DNA from: JAHWKV01 sp040905365
Lineage (GTDB): Bacteria; Actinomycetota; CADDZG01; JAHWKV01
DNA: 64,000 bases
Assembly (NCBI GenBank): GCA_040905365.1
Contig: JBBDRQ010000072.1
Location: 1-64,000, forward strand
Direction: 5' to 3'
Shown: one piece after another, positions 25,046 through 32,117 of the stretch
How positions within the stretch are numbered: the stretch's first letter is position 1
How the letters are laid out: every line of letters begins with the position of its first letter
Position numbers and translations under genes: made by a program
Notes under the pieces: generated by a model
Told to the model about the DNA's origin: nothing
The model's input: the letters and a program-made list of their open reading frames with translations, nothing else
The model's database searches: none

Positions 25046-25509
25046 GGCGCGTCGTCGGAGCGTTCTATGCGCATGGTGGCCGAAGCCTGCAGCGTCAGAT
25101 TGCTAACCATTGCCCCTACTATCGGCAAAGGCGCCGGGGGGGCGCTGACCTCGACTCTGGCCGGATCGCCTCGCTCGGTGCCCCTCTCGACGTTAACCGT
25201 GAGGCTGAGACCGGGAGCCGCGGCAGCCGCTGCCGAAGAAATCTTGCCGTGGTCCGGCGTGACTATGGCCTGGCGGACACCTTCCCGGGCGGCACCCAGC
25301 ACCATGATTTGATCCCGAACCATGATCCCAACCTGCAGCAGCCCCAGCACCAAAAACAGCACCAGCGGCAACACCAGTGCGAGCTCCACCGTCGCCTGTC
25401 CGAGTTGCGGACTTTGAATGCTGCAGCTGCGCCCCCGCACCCCCCTGCGATGCGGGGGGCTGCAGCTCATCCGGCGGGCCTTGTCGGCGCCATTGCAAAA
25501 CGCGGGCAT
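25042..25509 (-). CDS. TadE-family pilus assembly protein
   Basis: Up to 155 residues, similar in position to Rv3655c. The diagnostic element is the TadE helix GQATVELALVLPLVLFLVLG at about 37-56 with the conserved Glu five residues before the hydrophobic core. The extracytoplasmic part contains DQIMVLGAAREGVRQAI, characteristic of TadE. The start is uncertain: ATG 25509 gives 155 residues and ATG 25470 gives 142. A strong hairpin (25420-25466) would begin one codon after the 25470 start. The downstream TadE-like gene overlaps its stop. Function: minor pseudopilin of the Flp pilus. Confidence 0.82.
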   Translation of the reverse strand: MPAFCNGADKARRMSCSPPHRRGVRGRSCSIQSPQLGQATVELALVLPLVLFLVLGLLQVGIMVRDQIMVLGAAREGVRQAIVTPDHGKISSAAAAAAPGLSLTVNVERGTERGDPARVEVSAPPAPLPIVGAMVSNLTLQASATMRIERSDDAP

Positions 25510-25524
25510 CCTACGCTTAGGCCC

Positions 25525-25698
25525 TTAACCCGGAATCCGCCCCTGGATATCCGCGATGATGCTGGAAAAGAAGTCGCTGAGCCCTGCCTCGTCATTGCTT
25601 GCCCAGGCAATCAGGATGAACGCAATTAACGCGGCGGCCAGCAGAACCAGTGCATATTCGGCGGTGGTCTGTCCTATCTCCGTTCTCAGTCGAACCAT
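25525..25698 (-). CDS. Flp-type pilin (DUF4244-like), 57 residues
   Basis: The protein reads MVRLRTEIGQTTAEYALVLL onward through a hydrophobic helix to DFFSSIIADIQGRIPG. The basic leader, the Gly before Gln-Thr-Thr-Ala-Glu-Tyr (Glu at the +5-like position) and one long helix are the Flp/DUF4244 pilin pattern, and this is the position of Rv3656c. Prepilin peptidase would be expected to cut after the Gly. AAAGGAG lies 8 bases before the ATG. A private promoter appears to lie at 25762-25790, fitting a pilin needed in higher amounts than the assembly machine. Confidence 0.88.
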   Translation of the reverse strand: MVRLRTEIGQTTAEYALVLLAAALIAFILIAWASNDEAGLSDFFSSIIADIQGRIPG

Positions 25699-25761
25699 GA
25701 AGTCGGCTCCTTTCTCGTGTGAGTGACGATGAGTCAGGGGAAATATCTACTAGTAATTACC

Positions 25762-25790
25762 ATTATAGGTTCCCATCGCGCCGGTTACCA
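25762..25790 (-). promoter_or_regulatory. Predicted promoter of the Flp pilin gene
   Basis: On the minus strand a perfect TATAAT (25762-25767) is preceded, after 17 bases, by TGGTAA (25785-25790), a weak -35. The predicted RNA would start near 25755 and have a leader of about 57 nt. It lies in the only large gap inside the Tad operon. Confidence 0.55.
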
Positions 25791-25827
25791 GATACAGCCA
25801 CAAGATTTATTCCCAACCCGGCGTCGC

Positions 25828-26682
25828 TCAGATGTTGATCGACGAGAATGCGCTCAACAGCATCGGGACCACCGTCAGCAAGATGAAGGCGGGCAGGATC
25901 AAAAACACCAGCGGAAAGAGCATCTTCACCGGCGCGCGGCGAGCTTGCTCCTCGGCTGCCTGCCGGCGGCGTATGCGCACCTCCTCCGCAAACGTCTGCA
26001 GTGAGCTTGAGATCCCGGTGCCGAACCGCTCGGCGTTGGTCAACACCCCCACGAGAGATTCGAGCTCCGGCACCTGATTGCGCCCGGCCAGCTCGGCCAG
26101 CGCCTCCCCGCGCGGCACTCCCAGGTCGACCTCCTCCAAAGTCCGCTGGAGCTCCTTGCCTAGAGCGCCCGGAACGCGGGCGGCGACCCGCCTTAGCGAC
26201 ATGGCCACACTCAACCCGGCTTGAGCGCACACCGCGAGCAGGTCCACCGCATCGGGAAGGGCGGCGGCTATCTGGTCACGCCGGCGCTTGGAGCGCATCC
26301 CGAGCACTATCTTCGGAAGCCGGTACCCGAGCAGAGCCAGGACGGGGGAGGCGGCAACCGCACCTACCCCTGTGACCAGTCCGAGACCGAAGCCCAGCAG
26401 GGTCAGCGCTATCTCGGCCCCGCGCACCGCGCTCACGGACCCCGGGGACCGGTCCGTGGCCGCCAGCAGCTCCCGGGTTGCCGGTGCGGATGTCCCGGGA
26501 AACCGCCTGCCCAGGTAGGTGAGGAGCCCGCTGAGTCCTAGAGTCTTCCCGCCCGTCGAACGCCGGCTCCGATCCGCCAGCCGTTCGATCCTAAAAGCAA
26601 CCGCAGCGTCGACCGGACGGTATCCGCGCAAGCCCGCCCAGACGCTCAATGCGCACAACGACGCCACGCCCAGTTCGATCAC
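25828..26682 (-). CDS. tadC: Tad pilus assembly protein TadC (T2SSF domain)
   Basis: Inner-membrane platform protein of the Flp pilus, 284 residues from the GTG at 26682, which overlaps the tadB stop as GTGA. The longer upstream reading frame lies inside tadB and is not needed. A first hydrophobic helix is at about 3-19. A T2SSF domain covers about 130-250, with LPDAVDLLAVCAQAGLSVAM and LTNAERFGTGISSSLQTFAEE, and a helix pair ends the protein. It matches Rv3657c by position and would pair with TadB and the CpaF motor. Confidence 0.9.
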   Translation of the reverse strand: MIELGVASLCALSVWAGLRGYRPVDAAVAFRIERLADRSRRSTGGKTLGLSGLLTYLGRRFPGTSAPATRELLAATDRSPGSVSAVRGAEIALTLLGFGLGLVTGVGAVAASPVLALLGYRLPKIVLGMRSKRRRDQIAAALPDAVDLLAVCAQAGLSVAMSLRRVAARVPGALGKELQRTLEEVDLGVPRGEALAELAGRNQVPELESLVGVLTNAERFGTGISSSLQTFAEEVRIRRRQAAEEQARRAPVKMLFPLVFLILPAFILLTVVPMLLSAFSSINI

Positions 26683-27614
26683 GGCCTCACTCGCAGCGCC
26701 CACCTTATCCACCAGAAGCCGGCGCCGTTTAGAGCCAGTCCCGTCCCCAGTAGGGCCCAACCAACCGGCGTCGTGTAGAGGAACTCCATCTCCTCGCGCG
26801 ATCCTGCAGAGAGCACTACGAAGAACACCAGCGGCGCGAGCGCCACGACGATTCCCGAGAGCCGGCCCTGTGCCGTCATGGCCTTGATCTCCCGTCGCAG
26901 GCGGATCCGTTGGGCCACCTGCTGGGCCAGCGCGTCGATCACCTGAGCCAGGTTGCCGCCGGTTTGCCGGTGAACGAGCATCGACGTCACCCACAGGTCC
27001 AGATCCCGGCTGCCGATCCGGGCCGAGAGCTCCTCCAGCGCCCGGTCCAACGGACGGCCGAGGTCCACCTCCCGCAGCATCTGCTGCAGGTCGTCCCCGA
27101 GCGGAGAGTTCGTCTCGTCCGCGACGATCCGAAGGGACTTGGGAAGCGACTGACCTGCGCGCAGCGCGCCCGCCTGCAGGCCTAGAGCACCTGGGAGCTG
27201 GTTGACGATACGGGCGCTGCGGCTACCGTGAAGTCGGGCCGCGACGCGATCGACGACAACCGGCGCGGCCAGACCGGCCAGAACCACCACGTGCATACGT
27301 GCCGTGAGCATCCAAGCAGCCAGCACAGCCGCCAGCGCCGACGCCAGAGCAAGAGCTACGTAGTCGGAGAAGAGCACGCTGGGGTGGCTGGCCGCGGCAT
27401 GAGATTTAAGTCTGGCCCCGAGCGCAGTGGATGCGACGCGCTCGGCCAGTCCGTCCAGCAACGGTCCGCGCGCGGGAGGCTGCGCGGTTTCCGACTCCGA
27501 GTACAGCCTCTGGATCAGCTGCGCGGACCGGCGTGCCCGGCGATGGTGGGCTTGAGCCGCCACCAGAACAAGCAGGCACCCCGCAGCGGCACCCGAGACC
27601 AGCCAGTCGATCAC
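26679..27614 (-). CDS. tadB: Tad pilus assembly protein TadB (T2SSF domain)
   Basis: The second platform protein, 311 residues from the GTG at 27614, which overlaps the cpaF stop (GTGA). An N-terminal helix IDWLVSGAAAGCLLVLVAA, a pair of central helices and the T2SSF segment LPGALGLQAGALRAGQSLPK / LVHRQTGGNLAQVIDALAQQ support the call. Two helices close the C-terminus. It corresponds to Rv3658c. TadB and TadC are expected to form a heteromer under the ATPase. Confidence 0.9.
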   Translation of the reverse strand: MIDWLVSGAAAGCLLVLVAAQAHHRRARRSAQLIQRLYSESETAQPPARGPLLDGLAERVASTALGARLKSHAAASHPSVLFSDYVALALASALAAVLAAWMLTARMHVVVLAGLAAPVVVDRVAARLHGSRSARIVNQLPGALGLQAGALRAGQSLPKSLRIVADETNSPLGDDLQQMLREVDLGRPLDRALEELSARIGSRDLDLWVTSMLVHRQTGGNLAQVIDALAQQVAQRIRLRREIKAMTAQGRLSGIVVALAPLVFFVVLSAGSREEMEFLYTTPVGWALLGTGLALNGAGFWWIRWALRVRP

Positions 27615-28870
27615 TGCCCGCTCCAGCGGTAGTCCACCCCGGCGGCGGCGATGCGCTCCAGGCATTCGGGCCGGCCATGCGTACAAAACTGGCCCCGTAG
27701 CCGACCCGCCTCACCGAACCCGGCGGAAACAAACTCGAAGACATCCGCGAGGACTAGACCCTGGTCGGTCAATCCCCGGACCTCGCTGACTTTGACGATT
27801 CGGCGGGACCCGTCCGGCAGGCGGCTCGTGTGTACTATCAGATCCAGCGCGGCTGAGATCTGCTGGCGCACCGGACCGGGCGCCAAGCCCAACTCGGCCA
27901 TCATCACCATCGTCTCCAGTCGTACGAGCAGGTCCTCGGGCGAGTTGGCGTGACAGGTGGAAAGTGACCCCTCATGACCGGTGTTCATCGCCTGCAGCAT
28001 GTCGAGAGCTTCACCCGAGCGAACCTCGCCGACGATGATGCGGTCCGGCCGCATGCGCAGGGCGTTGCGAACCAGCTCACGAACCGAGACCCGGCCTTGG
28101 CCCTCGACGTTGCTGGGCCGGGCCTCCAGCGACACGACGTGCTCTCGCCCCAGCCGCAACTCGGCCGCCTCCTCGATGGTGATCAGCCGCTCGTTGGGCG
28201 GAATCGAACCCGACAAGACGTTGAGCATGGTGGTCTTCCCGCTGCCGGTGCCTCCGGAGACGATAATGTTCAACTTCGCCCGGACCGCCGCGTCCAAGAA
28301 CTGCGCCATCGAATCGGTGAGCGTCCCGTTGGAAACGAGCGAGTCGAAGGTGAACGGCAGGGCCGAAAACCGGCGAATGGTCACCGCGGGACCGTGCACA
28401 GCCAGCGGTGGAATGATGGCGTGGAGACGGCTGCCGTCCGGCAACCGCGCCTCGACGTAGGGGTGAGCCTCGTCGATCCTCAGACCCAAGGGCCCGACCA
28501 CTCTGTCGATCAGGTGGTGAATCTGCGCCTCGGACTCCAAGGTAATCCAGGCACGTTCGATCCTGCCGCCGAGCTCCACGTAGATGTTTTCGGGGCCATT
28601 GATCATCACCTCGGTCACCCGCGGATCCCGCAACAACTCCTCGAGTGGCCCCAGCCCTACAACCTCATCGGAGATCTCCCTGACCAAGGTGGCCATCTGG
28701 CTGCCGCCGATGATCACGCGATCCTCATCCAGGACCCGCCGGACGGCCTCGCGCAGGTTCAGCCGGCGGTCAGCGTGGCTGCCCTCCAGCAACGCCGGAT
28801 CCGGATCCTCCAGCAGCCGCTTGCGCACCCGTTCTTTGAGCCCGACATTGAGCGGGGCGCCTTCAGGCAT
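27611..28870 (-). CDS. cpaF: Tad pilus secretion ATPase TadA/CpaF
   Basis: The hexameric ATPase that powers Flp pilus assembly, 419 residues. It shows GPLEELLRDPRVTEVMINGP in the N-terminal domain, Walker A SGGTGSGKTTM near residue 200, the Asp box TIEEAAELRL, Walker B-like MRPDRIIVGEVRSGEALDML and the His box STCHANS. The ATG follows the partial repeat copy at 28893-28952, so cpaF is separated from cpaE by 90 bp while the genes downstream overlap. It corresponds to Rv3659c. Confidence 0.95.
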   Translation of the reverse strand: MPEGAPLNVGLKERVRKRLLEDPDPALLEGSHADRRLNLREAVRRVLDEDRVIIGGSQMATLVREISDEVVGLGPLEELLRDPRVTEVMINGPENIYVELGGRIERAWITLESEAQIHHLIDRVVGPLGLRIDEAHPYVEARLPDGSRLHAIIPPLAVHGPAVTIRRFSALPFTFDSLVSNGTLTDSMAQFLDAAVRAKLNIIVSGGTGSGKTTMLNVLSGSIPPNERLITIEEAAELRLGREHVVSLEARPSNVEGQGRVSVRELVRNALRMRPDRIIVGEVRSGEALDMLQAMNTGHEGSLSTCHANSPEDLLVRLETMVMMAELGLAPGPVRQQISAALDLIVHTSRLPDGSRRIVKVSEVRGLTDQGLVLADVFEFVSAGFGEAGRLRGQFCTHGRPECLERIAAAGVDYRWSGQ

Positions 28871-28892
28871 CGGCCCGCCTTCCTGGTACCCC

Positions 28893-28952
28893 GGCCACTA
28901 ACTTTTGCGAGGTTTGGGGCGCGTGAGGCGCTTGCCGGCAAGGCCGCCGCGC
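28893..28952. repeat. Partial arm of the dispersed inverted-repeat element
   Basis: The segment ccactaac-ttttgcgaggtttgg-ggcgcgtgaggcg, then cggcaaggccgc, aligns base for base with the left arm of the element at 21797-21964 with few changes. The outer terminal repeat is missing. It occupies nearly the whole gap between cpaE and cpaF. Confidence 0.75.
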
Positions 28953-28960
28953 GCCGGCCC

Positions 28961-30166
28961 TCAGTCCGTCCACGCCGCCACCTTGGACTCGCCGGAGACC
29001 GGTTCGGGCGAGTCCGGACGCCCTCCGGGTGAAAGCCGGAGCAGGGATTTGGGTATGCGGGGTCGGGCGGGCCGGTTCAGAGCCGCCAGCCGCTTGGACA
29101 GACCGGTCAGCGCCTTAACCGCCGCCGGAGCAATCTGCCCCCGGTTGGCGGCTTTGTAGATCTCAAAGTCCGCTCGGACCTTGACCACACCCTTAACGCC
29201 GAGCACCTCCTCGACCTCACGCTGGGAGATGTAGGGCCCCCCGTGCTGGTTGAGCACCGCCCGTACCCGTTCCGGAGCGATCCCCATCGGCTCCAGTACC
29301 GCCAAAGCGGCGCGGGCCCGGCGCAACGACAGAATGTCCGGGGTCAAAACCATCACTACCGTAGCGGCCGTTCGCAAGACGCTGATCGACAATTCGCTCA
29401 AACCCGACGGGGTATCTGCAACGACGTGATCGGAGATTTGCCGAATGGAGCCCAGCACCCGGCCGAGGGATTCACCCGACACGCGCTCGGCAGCGCCGTG
29501 GACTCCGGGCGACAGGATGGTTCCGAACCCCGAAGGATGGCTCCACACCACGCTTCGAGCCACGTCGGTAGTGATCTCGTCGGCAACCGAGAGCAAGTCC
29601 GCAATCGTGCGGAACTCGACCTTCACATCCAAAACGCTGGCCTGGTCGCCGTGATCCACGTCGAGATCCACCAGCAGACAATCCTTACCCTGTTGCGCAA
29701 AAGCGGCGGCCAGGTGAGCCGATATGACCGACGCTCCGGCTCCCCCTTTTGGTGACCAGACCGCGTGCAAAGGGCCCTGCGGGCGGTCGGAAACCGCCGG
29801 GGCGCGCATTCCCTGCTCCACCAAGGCCCTCAGGTCCGCACGTTCGGTGGGCCACTCGACGTAGCCTCGCGCTCCCAACCTTAGGGCGGCGCGCAACTCG
29901 GAAGGTTCGGCCGCACGCCCGAACACGACCAAAGTAACGTCGAGCTGGCCGGCGTCCGGATCCTCGGCCAGCCTCGTCGCCAGAGAGCCCGACAACAGCA
30001 CTGCGTCGGGGAGGTGGGCTATGCACCCATGCACGAGATCATCCACGGATCGGGCCGAGACCACCAGGCGCCACTGCGGGATCTCCTCCAGGTGCCGGAT
30101 CACCTCGTCCAGCAGGACGAGATCGTCACACGCAACCATGACCGTCGGGCTTAGCTGACCGGACAC
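28961..30166 (-). CDS. cpaE: CpaE/TadZ-like pilus localisation ATPase
   Basis: 401 residues from the GTG at 30166, which has GGGAGG 5-6 bases upstream; a further upstream in-frame start (30226) is less supported. Residues 1-120 resemble a degenerate response-regulator receiver. A MinD/ParA-type ATPase follows with deviant Walker A SPKGGAGASVISAHLA and LLVDLDVDHGDQASVLDV. In Tad systems this protein places the pilus machine at its cellular site. It corresponds to Rv3660c and opens the operon. Confidence 0.88.
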   Translation of the reverse strand: MSGQLSPTVMVACDDLVLLDEVIRHLEEIPQWRLVVSARSVDDLVHGCIAHLPDAVLLSGSLATRLAEDPDAGQLDVTLVVFGRAAEPSELRAALRLGARGYVEWPTERADLRALVEQGMRAPAVSDRPQGPLHAVWSPKGGAGASVISAHLAAAFAQQGKDCLLVDLDVDHGDQASVLDVKVEFRTIADLLSVADEITTDVARSVVWSHPSGFGTILSPGVHGAAERVSGESLGRVLGSIRQISDHVVADTPSGLSELSISVLRTAATVVMVLTPDILSLRRARAALAVLEPMGIAPERVRAVLNQHGGPYISQREVEEVLGVKGVVKVRADFEIYKAANRGQIAPAAVKALTGLSKRLAALNRPARPRIPKSLLRLSPGGRPDSPEPVSGESKVAAWTD

Positions 30167-30182
30167 CGTACCCTCCCTTCTT

Positions 30183-30207
30183 TCGCACAACCCTGTCGCA
30201 CAACCCT
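30183..30207. repeat. 13-bp tandem duplication upstream of cpaE
   Basis: tcgcacaaccctg is followed directly by tcgcacaaccct, so the period is 13 bp. It lies 17 bp upstream of the cpaE start codon on the minus strand, in the likely leader. Confidence 0.9.
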
Positions 30208-30379
30208 CCGGCGACTCGACCGGCAATCAGAGTCGGTCGCCAAAGCAATTGATGTGAAGTTTGTAATCAGGGGAACTCAGTGAATCCTTGGAGGAACAGA
30301 ATATCTGTTAATCTCTGCCAGTCAAGTCCTGGGTTATTTTGGCCGGAGCGCAAATCGCAAAAGCGACTATCCTGGCCGT

Positions 30380-30471
30380 GGAGGCGAATGGGGCCTGGTG
30401 GCCCTCCTGGTCTTCAAAACCAGCGCACCGGTGAAGAACTGGTGGGCGGGTTCGATTCCCGTCCGCCTCCG
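30380..30471 (+). tRNA. selC: tRNA-Sec (anticodon UCA), selenocysteine tRNA
   Basis: A 92-nt RNA with all the selenocysteine-tRNA features. The long acceptor arm pairs GGAGGCG with CGCCTCC. The extended D stem has a tiny loop (gggcc-tgg-ggccc). The anticodon arm CTGGT-CTTCAAA-ACCAG has anticodon TCA and the same loop as E. coli selC. The long variable arm is CACCGGT/ACTGGTG with a 5-base loop, and the T arm carries GGGTTCGATTCCC. Discriminator G; CCA is not encoded. selA, selB and selD are not in the window. Confidence 0.95.
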
Positions 30472-30545
30472 CTTAGAAGCTCCGGCGAACTCGCCGCGCC
30501 CGGAGCCAATCTGCACCCGCTCAGCCGCTGCACGGCAATCCCCGC

Positions 30546-31028
30546 CTAGCGTTTGAATCTACGTAGCGGCTTTCCCGGCATCCACAGCTGAATATCCAGG
30601 TGATCCGCCGGATCGCCCAGCCGGGTTAGCACGACCTCGGTGATGTCGGCGCGAAACAAGTGGAAATCGTCGCCGGTCTGCTCGTCGTTGCCCCCGGCCG
30701 CCATCATCGCCTTTTTCTGCGCCGGGTCAGACTCCTCGACCGCCCGGCCGCTCAGCTTCACGTCGCCGGACCAGTCCCCATCGGGATCCACCGTCGGACC
30801 GTGGATCGCAAAACGCGGGTTGGCCTTTAGATCCTTGGCCTTGCGGGAGCCGGGCATGGCGCCCAGCCATATCTGACCGTCCATAAACACCATCTCGGTT
30901 CCGCTGATCCGGGGAGACCCGTCCCGGCGCACGGTAGCCAAGGTCTTGTGCTTGTGAACGTCGAAAAGCGCCTTAGCCGTTTCGGCAAACTCCGGAGCGG
31001 AGTCTTCGACATCCCTCCATGTAGCCAT
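30546..31028 (-). CDS. Pyridoxamine 5'-phosphate oxidase-fold protein (flavin or F420 dependent)
   Basis: 160 residues from the ATG at 31028, which has a GGGAGGA ribosome site; an earlier ATG at 31043 is possible. The split-barrel fold is suggested by LATVRRDGSPRISGTEMVF, QIWLGAMPGSRKAKDLKANP and a late strand LFRADITEVVLTRL. Many actinobacterial relatives use F420H2 or FMN, but the cofactor cannot be read here. It precedes nothing in an obvious pathway and is separated from hemD by 36 bp on the same strand, so it may be co-transcribed. Confidence 0.8.
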   Translation of the reverse strand: MATWRDVEDSAPEFAETAKALFDVHKHKTLATVRRDGSPRISGTEMVFMDGQIWLGAMPGSRKAKDLKANPRFAIHGPTVDPDGDWSGDVKLSGRAVEESDPAQKKAMMAAGGNDEQTGDDFHLFRADITEVVLTRLGDPADHLDIQLWMPGKPLRRFKR

Positions 31029-31064
31029 CGGTCCTCCCGTCATTTGGGTTGTGCGCGCAGGGCA

Positions 31065-31907
31065 CTACCATCCTCCGGCCTTGGCCAATACCCTCTCTCG
31101 GGAACCGGCCAGCGAACGTACCAGGGCCCCCATGCGGGGCGGGTCGGCGACCAAGTCCTCCTGCAGCCCCAGATCCCTCAAACCTCCGGCGGCAACCGTG
31201 CCTACCGCGGCCAGAAACACCCGCCGCCCCAGGGCCTCGATCAACTCGCTGCGCAGCCCGGCACGCTCGGCGATCTCGGCCAGGAACCGGACCTGCGGAG
31301 CGCTGGTGATCATCAGAGCATGCACCCGGCCTTCGACTATTCCCCGAACCAACTGCTCGGCGGGACCCAGATCCTCCGGCAGATCCCAGGAGTAGCTTTG
31401 CACCTCAATCAATTCTGCCCCGGTCGAGGTTACGGCGCCGGCCAGCTCCGGTACCGGCTCACCGTGCAACTGCAGCGCAACGGTGTCGCCCGGGCTCAGT
31501 TTCGGCGTAAGCCACTCAGCTATCTCGTGTGAGGTTTCGCTGTCGGGAACCCAGGCCGGCTTGATCTGCCCCGCAGCCAGCGCCGACTTCGTTTTTTGGC
31601 CTCGGGCTATGACCTGCGCCCCCTGGAGCTTGCCGAGCAGCGCGCCCAGCAGGCCAGCCTCCTCGGCTAGATCGAACCACCGCTTGGTGCCTACGCCGGT
31701 AAGGTGCACGGACCACTGCAGGGGCGCCTCGATCACCCGATGCGTTGCTTCGATAACCGGACCGGGATCGGCGGCAGTCACCTCGCGCACCGTGGGTCCG
31801 ACCAGCGCAGAACCTCCCCACCTCTGCACGAGGCGAGCGGTCTCGGTCGCCCGCCGGGCGGCGGGAACCCCAACGGTTAGACCGTCCAGCGAGATCTGTG
31901 CACTCAT
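31065..31907 (-). CDS. hemD: Uroporphyrinogen-III synthase
   Basis: A 280-residue bilobed enzyme that closes hydroxymethylbilane into uroporphyrinogen III, the precursor of siroheme and heme. HemD-like segments are the N-terminal LTVGVPAARRATETARLVQRWG, the central VIARGQKTKSAL, and VHALMITSAPQVRFLAEIAE and AAVGTVAAGGLRDLG in the second lobe. HemD is poorly conserved, so the call rests on these blocks and on context: it faces the siroheme-dependent reductase across 210 bp, which makes a siroheme supply role plausible. Confidence 0.82.
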   Translation of the reverse strand: MSAQISLDGLTVGVPAARRATETARLVQRWGGSALVGPTVREVTAADPGPVIEATHRVIEAPLQWSVHLTGVGTKRWFDLAEEAGLLGALLGKLQGAQVIARGQKTKSALAAGQIKPAWVPDSETSHEIAEWLTPKLSPGDTVALQLHGEPVPELAGAVTSTGAELIEVQSYSWDLPEDLGPAEQLVRGIVEGRVHALMITSAPQVRFLAEIAERAGLRSELIEALGRRVFLAAVGTVAAGGLRDLGLQEDLVADPPRMGALVRSLAGSRERVLAKAGGW

Positions 31908-32117
31908 CGAACAACCACACTACCCGCGTGGCGATTGGCGCGTTGTCGCCGCCGCCGCGCTAACTAACTGGAAATCTGACCGCAACCATTTCTTTATTTA
32001 ACCGTTACTACTCGGACACGGCCCCGTTACTCCCCCGGCCTACCGTGATAGCAACCCCGGCACCCGCGACGAGCGCCGGGCAGCCGCAATTTCGACGATC
32101 CCAAGGAGGTGAATTCG

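Noticed and set aside
26683..26994. N-terminal extension of TadC
   Set aside because: It is tadB read in another frame; the GTGA overlap start at 26682 fits the family.
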